The notes below the pieces were generated by a model that did no database searches, was not told the origin of the DNA, and saw nothing but the letters and a program-made list of their open reading frames with translations. A stretch of 64,000 nt of DNA from Mucilaginibacter paludis DSM 18603 (GTDB taxonomy: Bacteria > Bacteroidota > Bacteroidia > Sphingobacteriales > Sphingobacteriaceae), in assembly GCF_000166195.2 (NCBI RefSeq), contig NZ_CM001403.1:6218432-6282431 (forward strand), in the 5' to 3' direction. Below are positions 42,918 through 51,032 of this stretch, in pieces; positions within the stretch are counted from its first letter, which is position 1; the number at the start of each line of letters is the position of its first letter. The position numbers and the translations under genes are program-made.

Positions 42918-45464
42918 ATGAATCAATCCTCAAATATAAATTTCCCCTGGTTATTCAAAATGGCTTGGCGCGATAGTCGGCGTAACCGGTCGCGTTTGTT
43001 TTTATTTATCTCGTCTATCGTATTGGGGATTGCGGCCCTGGTGGCTATCTATTCTTTTGGCGATAACTTAAGGCAAAATATTGATGACCAGGCAGCCACG
43101 CTGATCGGCGCCGACCTGGTGATCTCCTCTAACAAAGCAGTAACACCGGCGATCCAGAAATTGGTTGATTCGTTGGGCGACGACAGGTCGCGCGAACTCG
43201 ACTTCGCTTCCATGATCCAGTTTACCAAAGATAAGGGCACGCGCCTGGTACAGGTAAAAGCCCTGGAAGGCGACTTTCCCTATTACGGCGACCTGGAGAC
43301 TACGCCCGAGGTGGCCGGTAAAACCTTCAGGAACGCGCAGGAGGCTTTGGTTGATAAAACCCTGATCCTTCAGTTTAACTCCCGCGTGGGTGATTCCATC
43401 CGGGTAGGGGCGGTTACTTTTAAAATTGCCGGGGTATTGAATAAGGCACCTGGCCAGAGCGGTGTATCATCAAGCGTTGCACCTGTTGTGTACATTCCGC
43501 TAAAATACATGGCCCAAACTGGTTTAATGCAAAAGGGAAGCCGCATCAATTATAAGTATTACTTTAAGTACAGGCACCAGATTGATATGGATAAACTGGT
43601 GAAAAAGATTGAGCCGCGTATTGAAAAGGAAGGGATGAACTACGATACCATAGCCACCCAGAAGGAGCAAACCGGAAAATCGTTTGCCGACCTTACCCGC
43701 TTTTTGGCCCTGGTAGGCTTTATCGCTTTGCTGCTGGGTTGTATCGGCGTAGCCAGCGCCATCCACATTTATGTGCGCGAAAAAATCGGTACCATTGCCA
43801 TATTGCGCTGTTTAGGTGTTAAAGCATCACAGGCCTTTTTAATTTACCTCATCCAGATTGTCGGTGTGGGGTTTGTAGGCTCGGTTATCGGCTCGTTGCT
43901 GGGTACCTTGATTCAACAGCTGCTACCGGTTGTTTTAAAGGACTTTATACCTTTTACCATCGATGTAACCCTATCATGGTGGGCCATAGGGCAGGGTATT
44001 ATCCTGGGTGTTATTATTTCTGTTTTATTTGCCCTGCTGCCATTGGTATCAGTCCGCAATATTTCGCCGCTTAATACCCTGCGGCTGAGCTTTGAAGAAA
44101 CCAGTTTAACACGTGATCCTTTAAAATGGCTGGTCTACCTGCTCATTCTGCTGTTTATCTCGGGCTTTACTTATCTGCAACTCAAAAGCTTCCCGCAAAC
44201 GGTGGTATTTGTCGTTTGCATTTTGGTAGCTTTTTTAATACTGGCAGGCATGGCCCGATTGTTAATGTGGCTGGTCAAACGTTTCTTCCCGTTTTCATGG
44301 AGTTATTTATGGCGACAAGGTTTTTCTAATTTATACCGGCCCAATAACCAATCGGTCATCCTGATCATCTCCATTGGTTTAGGTACGGCCTTTATCTGCA
44401 CGCTGTTTTTTATACAAGGTATTTTAATTGATAGGGTTACCCTATCGTCGAGTGGCAAGCAACCTAATCTTATCCTGTTCGATATCCAATCCACTCAAAA
44501 ACAAGCCGTAGCAGCTTTAACCAAAAGTCAGGGTTTGCCGGTAACATCGCAGGTGCCCATTGTTACCATGACACTGATGGAAGTGAACGGCAAAACTGCT
44601 TTGCAACTGAAAAAAGACAGTGGTAAAAACGCTATACCGCACCAGGTTTTAACCCGCGAATACCGGGTAACGTATCGTGATACGCTCACCGAGACCGAAA
44701 AAATAACTGAAGGTAAGTGGATTGGCGAATCATCGCCAAACGAAACTATCCCGATTTCGGTGGAAGAGGGTTATGCCCACCGCAGCCATTTGAACATGGG
44801 TGATAAACTGCTGTTTAATGTACAGGGGATGCCGATGCTAACGCAGATTAAAAGCTTACGGTCGGTAAATTATACACGGGTGCAAACCAATTTTTTAGTG
44901 GTTTTCCCTGCGGGGATATTGGAACAAGCACCGCAGTTTTATGTGGAGATTACCCGCGTGCCTGATAGTAAGGCCTCGGCACGTTTCCAGCAGCAGGTGG
45001 TGAGGAGTTTTCCGAATGTTTCGGTGATCGATCTGGCCCTGATACTTTCCGTTATCGACGAGTTGCTCGGCAAAATAGGTTTCGTTATCCGCTTTATGGC
45101 CGGATTCAGCATCATCACCGGCATCATTGTGCTGATTGCTTCGGTACGGATCAGTAAATATCAGCGTATCCAGGAGAGCGTTCTGTTACGTACCCTGGGT
45201 GCCAGCCGCAAACAAATACTGGCTATTACCTCGTTAGAATATTTCTTTTTAGGTGCCTTGGCCGCTGCAACAGGTATTCTGTTATCGCTGGCGGGTAGTT
45301 GGGCGCTGGCAAAATATACTTTTGATAGCACCTTTAATCCACATGTATTATCGGTGCTGGCCATCTTTGTTTTAATTTGCCTGCTTACCGTAGCAATAGG
45401 TTTGCTGAACAGCCGTGGGGTGTTGAATAAATCGCCTTTGGAAGTGCTGAGGAACGATGTTTAG
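42918..45464 (+). CDS. ybbP: ABC transporter permease, FtsX/YbbP type
   Basis: An 848-residue permease with MacB-like periplasmic domain near the N-terminus (LIGADLVISSNKAVTPA) and two FtsX domains. Membrane helices lie near 25-45, then clusters around 260-420 and about 720-845. AILRCLGVKASQAF and VLLRTLGASRKQILAI are the two FtsX coupling-helix motifs. It has the ten-helix YbbP layout and works with the ATPase just upstream. It ends LEVLRND, as is typical. Confidence 0.92.
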   Translation: MNQSSNINFPWLFKMAWRDSRRNRSRLFLFISSIVLGIAALVAIYSFGDNLRQNIDDQAATLIGADLVISSNKAVTPAIQKLVDSLGDDRSRELDFASMIQFTKDKGTRLVQVKALEGDFPYYGDLETTPEVAGKTFRNAQEALVDKTLILQFNSRVGDSIRVGAVTFKIAGVLNKAPGQSGVSSSVAPVVYIPLKYMAQTGLMQKGSRINYKYYFKYRHQIDMDKLVKKIEPRIEKEGMNYDTIATQKEQTGKSFADLTRFLALVGFIALLLGCIGVASAIHIYVREKIGTIAILRCLGVKASQAFLIYLIQIVGVGFVGSVIGSLLGTLIQQLLPVVLKDFIPFTIDVTLSWWAIGQGIILGVIISVLFALLPLVSVRNISPLNTLRLSFEETSLTRDPLKWLVYLLILLFISGFTYLQLKSFPQTVVFVVCILVAFLILAGMARLLMWLVKRFFPFSWSYLWRQGFSNLYRPNNQSVILIISIGLGTAFICTLFFIQGILIDRVTLSSSGKQPNLILFDIQSTQKQAVAALTKSQGLPVTSQVPIVTMTLMEVNGKTALQLKKDSGKNAIPHQVLTREYRVTYRDTLTETEKITEGKWIGESSPNETIPISVEEGYAHRSHLNMGDKLLFNVQGMPMLTQIKSLRSVNYTRVQTNFLVVFPAGILEQAPQFYVEITRVPDSKASARFQQQVVRSFPNVSVIDLALILSVIDELLGKIGFVIRFMAGFSIITGIIVLIASVRISKYQRIQESVLLRTLGASRKQILAITSLEYFFLGALAAATGILLSLAGSWALAKYTFDSTFNPHVLSVLAIFVLICLLTVAIGLLNSRGVLNKSPLEVLRNDV

Positions 45465-45469
45465 GGATT

Positions 45470-45523
45470 TTGACTATTTAAGCGAGGTTGTCATCTAAGA
45501 GGCAACCTTGCTTAAATAGTCAA
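45470..45523. terminator. 21-bp hairpin between convergent genes
   Basis: The left arm 45470-45490 (TTGACTATTTAAGC...) pairs with 45503-45523 (...GCTTAAATAGTCAA) over 21 bp with one G-T pair, loop 12 bases. It lies between ybbP (+) and the DUF3368 pseudogene (-). There is no U-tract, so it may be a processing or RNA-stability hairpin as much as a terminator. Confidence 0.6.
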
Positions 45524-45536
45524 CCATTGGATGAAA

Positions 45537-46017
45537 TTATACTTCGTTTGCTTTGCGAAGTATTGGTTGGTGCAAATCATCTGAAACTCTGAAATCAGTT
45601 TGTTTCATCAGTTCCAGAAATGGGTTAACAAAGTCGATGTGACCTTCCTGTTTGGCACGTAATATGACTCCTAATGTGCCAATAATAGAAAGGCCAAGCC
45701 TGATAGAAAGCTTGCGGGCCTCCAAATCGTCGGTAATCAGGTATTTGTTTTCGATTTCATGAGCCAAAGCGATGGCACTTGCTTCACCTTTATCAACCAT
45801 TGATGCTAACTTCTGCTGAAGGGATTTATCCTTTACCGATATAGTGACGATCCATTCAGGTAATGGGGGAGCCATATTCAGCAGCAATTTCGGGTGTAGT
45901 TAGTACCACATCGAAAAGTTGATGCAGAACGGGTAACAAAGCGATCTTTTCAAGGATGATCAGGCAACTGGTATCGGTAATAACTACAGTGCTCTCTGTT
46001 GTTTTATTTAAACTCAT
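45537..46017 (-). pseudogene. frameshifted DUF3368 PIN-like toxin
   Basis: Two adjoining frames make one protein. The first, 46017-45856, gives 53 residues (MSLNKTTESTVVITDTSCLI...EIAAEYGSPIT) with the PIN aspartate Asp15 in TDTS. The second ends at 45537 and continues PLPEWIVTISVKDK through YLITDDLEARKLSIRLGL. Removing one base from the C5 run (G5 at 45865-45869 on +) joins them as EYGSPLPEWIVT. The sequence matches DUF3368, toxin partner of UPF0175. The start overlaps the UPF0175 stop. It could be a real mutation, a phase-variable tract or a sequence error. Confidence 0.82.
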
Positions 46018-46225
46018 TTAACAGATCGTCGCCAGAATATTGAAAATAGCTAATGTTAAATTTGGCCAGCACTGCAGGGAAATCCCATTTTTTCATTCCG
46101 CACATTTCCGCAGCCTGTCCCAAAGATAATTTACCAGCTTCATACAACTTAGCGGCAATTAGCCGAACCGTTTCATCATGCTCTTTTTCAAGCGCCTCAG
46201 GAACATTAAGTCTCATTGTAGCCAT
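46004..46225 (-). CDS. UPF0175 family antitoxin-like protein
   Basis: A 73-residue protein matching UPF0175: MRLNVPEALEKEHDETVRLIAAKLYEAGKLSLGQAAEMCGM, a helix-turn-helix-like region, then DFPAVLAKFNISYFQY. It overlaps the DUF3368 toxin gene by 14 bases, the usual antitoxin-first order. The ATG at 46225 (MATMRLN) is preferred; the frame further upstream adds a tyrosine-rich stretch not seen in the family. Confidence 0.85.
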   Translation of the reverse strand: MATMRLNVPEALEKEHDETVRLIAAKLYEAGKLSLGQAAEMCGMKKWDFPAVLAKFNISYFQYSGDDLLNEFK

Positions 46226-46435
46226 GCCATTATAATAAGCATAAAGATACATATAATCCATAAAAATTCTATGATCAATTAAAAAAGGGTTAGATAGTTC
46301 AAATCAGTTTCAATCGGCAAATGGAATGTTCAGGTATTTTGGGTCATCTAAAATCGGCTTGCGGAGATATCGGATTTAAGCAATAAAATTTTCTTATATA
46401 GAAATCCTCAAAGATCCGAAATCAAACCAATCACC

Positions 46436-47890
46436 TTACCTAAAATACGTCCATTTATTCGCATCTGTTCTAAAAGGTAAGGTGGGTATACCAGCACTAT
46501 TCACCAGGTTTGGTTCCGCACTTTCGTCCCAGCCTAAACGCACGTTTACCGGTTTACTTACCGCCGGGCTGTAAACAATTACCTGGCTGCCTTTTATCTC
46601 GGCCGTGGCCGGTACAAATTTCCCATCGGCACCGGCGATGGTAAAGTTATCAACCGGTTTGCCATCGTTGATTTTTAACCCGTAGGCGTAATCAAAATAT
46701 AAAATAGCTTTATCTCCTTTTATCTGCATGTGTTGATATCGCGGCCCACTGTAAATCGTTTTTTTATAGCCGTAATCTTTAGCTAATGCCACCAGGGCCA
46801 GGCGCCGGCCAACTTTCCATTTGTAAGATGGGTGGATATCGTTTAAGTTATCAACCAGGTCGCTCACGGTAATGAGTTCGGTATGAGGGATGCGGAGCGA
46901 TGCAATTTGCGCCTCCCAAAATTGGGGTAAAGTTTCGGGTGTATGTGGTACATGGTCCTTTCGTTTGGTATAATGGTAAGGCGCTATCAGTACCGAATAA
47001 AAAGGCAGCTTATCATTTCCCCATTCCTTTCTCCAGCTATCAATCAGCGCCTGCATTTTATCGGCGTAGCCTATGCTGTCGTTTATAATACAGTTGGATT
47101 CGCCCTGATACCATAAAAAGCCGTGCAAGGCGAAAGGCGCCAGAGGTTGTATCATGCTCTTATAATTTTTACCTGGTGCAAGGCTGTCAATCATCAGGGG
47201 GTTTGCTGCAACTGCCGCTTTAAAGGCGGGCAAAGCTTCGTAGGCGCCGGGTGGTGTCCAGGGCTCAATACGGCTGCCACCCCAGGAAGAGGAAATCATC
47301 CCGATAGGGATATGCAGCGCCTTATATAAATTTTTAGCGAAATAATATCCCGGTGCCGAAAACTGCGCTAAGGCTACGCCCTCCGATTCGTGCCAGCCCG
47401 TGGTTGTTACATCCGGGCTACTTAAAACTTTATCTACTTTAAATAAACGGATCTGCGGGTTATGGCTTGAAAGCTCGAGCGCGGCGCTGTCAATGGTTTT
47501 AACCGGCTTGGCGTGTGCAAGCTTCATCAGGTATTCCATATTGGATTGGCCGGAACAAAGCCATACCTCGCCCACCAGGATATTGGAAAGTTTAAGGGTA
47601 GAAGTATCGGACGTGATCACCATATCTTGAGGTTCGGCAGAAGTGGTTAAGGGCGATAGTTGCACCTTCCAATAACCGTTAGCACCTACGGCAGTACTTT
47701 TTTGCTGACCGGCAAATTTAACGGTAACCTGTTTGCCCGGTTTTGCCCATCCCCAGATGGGTACGGCCTGGTTGCGTTGCAAAACCATATTACTCCCCAA
47801 TACTTTGGGAAGGGTGATCTGAGCATGCCCATAGCCCACTATCAGCATTAAAAAGCATATTGAAAATACCGCTCTCAAACTTACCTTCAT
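46436..47890 (-). CDS. sialate O-acetylesterase
   Basis: A 484-residue secreted SGNH-type carbohydrate esterase. The signal peptide ends YGHAQ. The body starts LPKVLGSNMVLQRNQAVPIWG, the usual Ig-like N-terminal domain of the 9-O-acetylesterase family. VWLCSGQSNMEY carries the catalytic serine, WYQGESN the oxyanion region, and DIHPSYKWKVGRRLA the Asp/His pair. It removes O-acetyl groups from sialic acids or from other glycans such as xylan. No glycan operon surrounds it. Confidence 0.92.
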   Translation of the reverse strand: MKVSLRAVFSICFLMLIVGYGHAQITLPKVLGSNMVLQRNQAVPIWGWAKPGKQVTVKFAGQQKSTAVGANGYWKVQLSPLTTSAEPQDMVITSDTSTLKLSNILVGEVWLCSGQSNMEYLMKLAHAKPVKTIDSAALELSSHNPQIRLFKVDKVLSSPDVTTTGWHESEGVALAQFSAPGYYFAKNLYKALHIPIGMISSSWGGSRIEPWTPPGAYEALPAFKAAVAANPLMIDSLAPGKNYKSMIQPLAPFALHGFLWYQGESNCIINDSIGYADKMQALIDSWRKEWGNDKLPFYSVLIAPYHYTKRKDHVPHTPETLPQFWEAQIASLRIPHTELITVSDLVDNLNDIHPSYKWKVGRRLALVALAKDYGYKKTIYSGPRYQHMQIKGDKAILYFDYAYGLKINDGKPVDNFTIAGADGKFVPATAEIKGSQVIVYSPAVSKPVNVRLGWDESAEPNLVNSAGIPTLPFRTDANKWTYFR

Positions 47891-47985
47891 AAAATTATAA
47901 TTGATTGTCGAATTTAGGTATTAAGTTTGTACGATCAAATACCTGTTTGTAACGATCATGGTGTTTGACTATATACGGATATACG

Positions 47986-48231
47986 ATGAGCAATAACGAT
48001 ATAATGAAAAAGTTGCGCGTAGCGCTAAAGTTAAACGATACCGATATTGTAGGTATATTGGAACTGGTTGATTTCAGGATCACCAAAACCGAGCTCGGTG
48101 CGATATTCAGAAATGAAGATCATCCTAATTTTAAGCCTTGCGGCGATCAGATCCTGCGGAATTTTTTAAACGGATTGATTATTTACAAGCGCGGTCCAAG
48201 GGAGAAGACAGAGAAGCCTAAAACGGAGTAG
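47986..48231 (+). CDS. DUF1456 family protein (YehS-like)
   Basis: An 81-residue protein with one DUF1456 repeat: NNDIMKKLRVALKLNDTDIVGILEL and ITKTELGAIFRNEDHPNFKPCGDQILRNFLNGL. E. coli YehS has two such repeats, so this is a one-repeat form. The ATG at 47986 gives the family start MSNNDIMKKLR. The function is unknown. Confidence 0.87.
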   Translation: MSNNDIMKKLRVALKLNDTDIVGILELVDFRITKTELGAIFRNEDHPNFKPCGDQILRNFLNGLIIYKRGPREKTEKPKTE

Positions 48232-48260
48232 GGTTTATACAGTAGCGGTGATGGGTAGTG

Positions 48261-48358
48261 CGTTGTGCCGCGGGGCGACGAAGCAATCCTAAAACCCATA
48301 CAGGGCGAAATGCGGTGCGGCTCTGCTTAAGTAGAGATTGCTTCGTGCCTCAATGCGC
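48261..48358 (+). repeat. MITE-like palindromic repeat, copy C
   Basis: A degenerate copy: GGCGACGAAGCAATCC on the left, GAGATTGCTTCGTGCCTC on the right and an inner GCGGCTCTGC. The termini are decayed. It is in the same orientation as all other copies. Confidence 0.7.
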
Positions 48359-48401
48359 TCGGAGATGGTTTAATTTTCTCATAATCAGCTTCTTACCCCG
48401 C

Positions 48402-48505
48402 CCTCATTGCGAGGAGGTACGACGAAGCAATCTCTAAACTATACAGGGTGAACATGCATGGCCGCTCTGCCTAAGTAGAGATTGCTTCGTGGCTTGTAAT
48501 GACAC
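48402..48505 (+). repeat. MITE-like palindromic repeat, copy D
   Basis: A full-length copy: CCTCATTGCGAGGAGG, ACGACGAAGCAATC, inner GCCGCTCTGC, right arm GAGATTGCTTCGTGGC and end GTAATGAC. It is separated from copy C by a 43-base spacer. Confidence 0.8.
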
Positions 48506-48508
48506 TCA

Positions 48509-48797
48509 CTTAAGTTGTTGATTATCAGTTTGTCTATTTTTGCTCTGATCATCAGTATTCTTAATTTAGATCATCGGCACGCTCAATCGCCGCGTGAAGG
48601 GCTTGTTACTTTTTGTCTTGATACAAAAAGTAACCAAAAAAATCAAGACTGCCCGATCCTTCCGCCCGCGAGGCCAGCTCCCGGCCCGGCGTGCAGTCGG
48701 GCCTTTGCACACTTTTCCCTGTGCAGCAATAATTACCGGTTAAAACGCCATCCCTGCCTTTTTCCGGCTGGCCAGATCGGCTAAAGGCAATGACGGG
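48509..48797 (+). repeat. structured dispersed repeat, copy 3
   Basis: The same landmarks as copy 1, but with changes on both sides of each helix. GTTACTTTTTGT (48605-48616) pairs with ACAAAAAGTAAC (48623-48634), one base pair longer than in copies 1 and 2. The loop CTTGAT (48617-48622) pairs with ATCAAG (48642-48647), where the others have CTTGAC/GTCAAG. The downstream GGCCCG...CGGGCC arms pair. The copy ends with GGCAATGACGGG, the MITE right end. Confidence 0.87.
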
Positions 48798-48837
48798 TGG
48801 AGAGTGCAAGTTTTCTAATAATCAACCCTTACCCCGT

Positions 48838-48940
48838 CGTCATTGCAAGGAGGTACGACGAAGCAATCTCTATGCTATACAGAGCGAATAGGCAGAGCCG
48901 CTCTGCCTAAGTAGAGATTGCTTTGTACCTTAATAACGGT
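48838..48940 (+). repeat. MITE-like palindromic repeat, copy E
   Basis: CGTCATTGCAAGGAGG, ACGACGAAGCAATC, inner GCAGAGCCGCTCTGC and right arm GAGATTGCTTTGTACC. The right terminus is decayed (TTAATAACGG). It follows structured repeat copy 3. Confidence 0.78.
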
Positions 48941-48946
48941 TGGTTA

Positions 48947-49525
48947 TCACCCCAGCGCTTTACCAATCAAATCTTTAGCCCTCTCGCTATAAGTTAACTT
49001 TAAGGCTGCATCATGACCTGCCTGGCTCATTTTTTTCCAGGTTTTCCTTACGATATTGATAAGTTTATCTTCAGCATGTTTTTGGATGAAACTCTCAAAC
49101 TGAAATTGCAGAAATACCAGGCAAAGCGCATTTTCTATCAGCTGCACTTCAGGGTCGAGTTTGATTTTTTGTTTCAGGATGATTTTTTGTACTCCCTCGA
49201 TAAAGTCGGTATCATAACCGGCTTCTTCCATCAATTCCCCGGCTTTTGTGGCATGGAATTTAGCCAGGTTGCTTCGCCAGTTTAAGTAGCCAGCCTTGCC
49301 ATCGGGATACGAGTCGCGCGGAATGGTCCACCGGCCAATGTGCTGACTGCGGGAGGCCAATAATACTGGTTCGCTTGCCTTAGGTTCCAGCTTTAACACC
49401 CAATTGTAAAGCTCAATGGCATAAAAGTACTCTTCGGGATAAGTAACGCCATCCCAAACCAAAGTTTTAGGATCTTGCTTATTATAAGCATCAAATAGCG
49501 CAAAAGCTTTTTCCAGTTTTTCCAT
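48947..49525 (-). CDS. DUF4202 family protein
   Basis: A 192-residue, helix-rich cytoplasmic protein. It matches, from memory, DUF4202: FDAYNKQDPKTLVWDGVTYP, LASRSQHIGRWTIPRDSYP and YLNWRSNLAKFHATKAGELM. The conserved His, Arg and Asp in the middle suggest an HD-like or metal-binding site, but no function is known to me. It is a single gene bordered by repeats on its 3' side. Confidence 0.82.
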   Translation of the reverse strand: MEKLEKAFALFDAYNKQDPKTLVWDGVTYPEEYFYAIELYNWVLKLEPKASEPVLLASRSQHIGRWTIPRDSYPDGKAGYLNWRSNLAKFHATKAGELMEEAGYDTDFIEGVQKIILKQKIKLDPEVQLIENALCLVFLQFQFESFIQKHAEDKLINIVRKTWKKMSQAGHDAALKLTYSERAKDLIGKALG

Positions 49526-49713
49526 TTTAGTGAGTTTGATCTTTGAGCGATGAAACCCAAATTAAGCAATAAAACGCGAATATTAAAGAAGGGAGTTAGA
49601 AGCAAGAAGCCAGATGCAGGAGGCGAGGCATGAAGTTATAAACTTATTTGAAGAAGCTTTTTCTTATCAATAGCGCTAAACTCTTGCATCTTACCTCTAA
49701 CATCTTGCATCTT

Positions 49714-50028
49714 TTATTCCGATGCTTCTTCGCCTTTTTCGCCCAGTTTTACAATATCTCCAGGTTGGAAAAGGATTGCTTGTAGGGTTTTGCGCCATAT
49801 CGGTTTTTTGCGGAGCAAAAATTCCAGATCCATACCAAAGTGTTTAAACTCTTCGTGCTGGGCATTTTGCATAATGGCTTTCGCATCGGGGTCTTTTTCT
49901 ACAGATATGCGTTGCTCGTACCAGTTGATGGCTTCGGCTTCTTCGGTTAACGAAACGATCATCCGTGCGAAGGTGCGGGTTTCATCTGATAATTCGTGTG
50001 CGGGCTCGTGGTATTGATCAAAGGCCAT
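49714..50028 (-). CDS. EncFtn-like ferritin protein, no encapsulin nearby
   Basis: A 104-residue helical protein resembling encapsulated ferritin (EncFtn). TEEAEAINWYEQR and AQHEEFKHFGMDLEFLLR align with the R. rubrum protein as I remember it, placing the ferroxidase residues at Glu30, Glu60 and His63. EncFtn forms decamers that oxidise iron inside an encapsulin shell. Here neither neighbour encodes a shell protein, and the C-terminus (DIVKLGEKGEEASE) lacks an obvious encapsulin-loading peptide. It may be a free-standing form; that is inference. Confidence 0.75.
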   Translation of the reverse strand: MAFDQYHEPAHELSDETRTFARMIVSLTEEAEAINWYEQRISVEKDPDAKAIMQNAQHEEFKHFGMDLEFLLRKKPIWRKTLQAILFQPGDIVKLGEKGEEASE

Positions 50029-50104
50029 AGTATAAATTTTTAATTGAACAGATATTACAATTGCATGTTACATTTGTTTATCATCTTTAAAGAAATAAAA
50101 CCAA

Positions 50105-50617
50105 ATGCCCCAATCAAAAGCCGAAGTTTGGCTGCGTGGCCCACTACCCGATATGCCGCCGCTGTTGCAGCCTGTAGCGCACGCGCTTTTACAAGCCCGG
50201 GAAGAACTCAATGACCTGATGGCCGATTTTCCCGAAGATTTATTATGGGAGCGCCCAGCCGGGTTGGCATCGCCTGCCTTCCATTTGCAGCACTTAACAG
50301 GCGTGTTAGATAGGTTGCTTACTTATGCCAGGGGCGAGGCCTTAAACCAGCAGCAATTGGATTATCTTGCCAGCGAAGGCAAGTATTACCAGGTGACAAA
50401 CATCGTAACGGAATTGGTTACAGCTTTTAACCTACAGGTAGATGCCGCGCTATTAGAATTACGTAATACCGACGAAACTACTTTAACAGAAGTGCGTGGC
50501 GTTGGGCGTGCGCAAATACCGTCAACGGTATTGGGTTTGTTGATACATGCCGCCGAGCATACGCAAAGGCATTATGGGCAATTGCTGGTTACGGTAAAGG
50601 TGTTGAAGGCTTTGTAG
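50105..50617 (+). CDS. DinB-family protein
   Basis: A 170-residue four-helix bundle of the DinB/YfiT metal-binding superfamily. The expected histidines are in PAFHLQHLTGVLDRLL and IHAAEHTQRHYGQLL. Members are often thiol-transferases or stress-induced proteins; the substrate here is unknown. It is divergent from the ferritin-like gene by 76 bases. Confidence 0.88.
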   Translation: MPQSKAEVWLRGPLPDMPPLLQPVAHALLQAREELNDLMADFPEDLLWERPAGLASPAFHLQHLTGVLDRLLTYARGEALNQQQLDYLASEGKYYQVTNIVTELVTAFNLQVDAALLELRNTDETTLTEVRGVGRAQIPSTVLGLLIHAAEHTQRHYGQLLVTVKVLKAL

Positions 50618-50715
50618 ATGAGTTTTTTGTCAAGTTTTTTATAGACAGTTATTTAAAAATGTAATTGGGCAGCGATATAATCGCCTTGAAAAAAGCAGGA
50701 ATAATATAAGAAAAA

Positions 50716-50819
50716 CGCCAATGCGAGGAGGAACGACGAAGCAATCTCTATGCTTTACAAGGGCGAGCTTGCAGAGCAGCTCTGCTTATGTAGAGATTGC
50801 TTCGTACCTCGCAATGACG
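50716..50819 (+). repeat. MITE-like palindromic repeat, copy F
   Basis: A nearly complete copy: CGCCAATGCGAGGAGG, AACGACGAAGCAATC, inner GCAGAGCAGCTCTGC, right arm GAGATTGCTTCGTACC and intact end CTCGCAATGACG. Confidence 0.85.
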
Positions 50820-50865
50820 GGTGGAGAAGATTGTTTTTTTTTGATAGACAATGACTTAAAAAAAA

Positions 50866-50968
50866 CGTCATTGCGAGGAGGAACGACGAAGCAATCTCTA
50901 TACTATACAGTGCGAACTTGTAAGGCCGCTCTGCCTATGTAGATATTGCTTCGTGCCTCGCAATGACG
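50866..50968 (+). repeat. MITE-like palindromic repeat, copy G
   Basis: A complete copy with both termini: CGTCATTGCGAGGAGG on the left and CTCGCAATGACG on the right, inner GCCGCTCTGCC. This is the best model for the unit. Confidence 0.87.
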
Positions 50969-51032
50969 GTTGGTGGGTACCAAGCAATTACTGTTGGCGA
51001 AAGGGGATGGATGATCGGTAAACCTACTCAAC

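Larger units (their letters stand above)
48232..48946. other. repeat-rich intergenic region
   Basis: No gene. It holds MITE-like copies C, D and E plus structured repeat copy 3. Spacers around the MITE copies are related (TTTTCTMATAATCA then ACCCCG at about 48374-48400 and 48811-48836), so part of the region arose by tandem duplication. Confidence 0.7.
50618..51032. other. intergenic region with two MITE-like repeats
   Basis: Between the DinB-family gene and the convergent SRPBCC gene. It contains repeat copies F and G and short AT-rich spacers, with no gene. Confidence 0.7.

Noticed and set aside
48232..48946. CRISPR array
   Set aside because: Repeats are about 100 bp, palindromic and diverged, without regular unique spacers and without cas genes.
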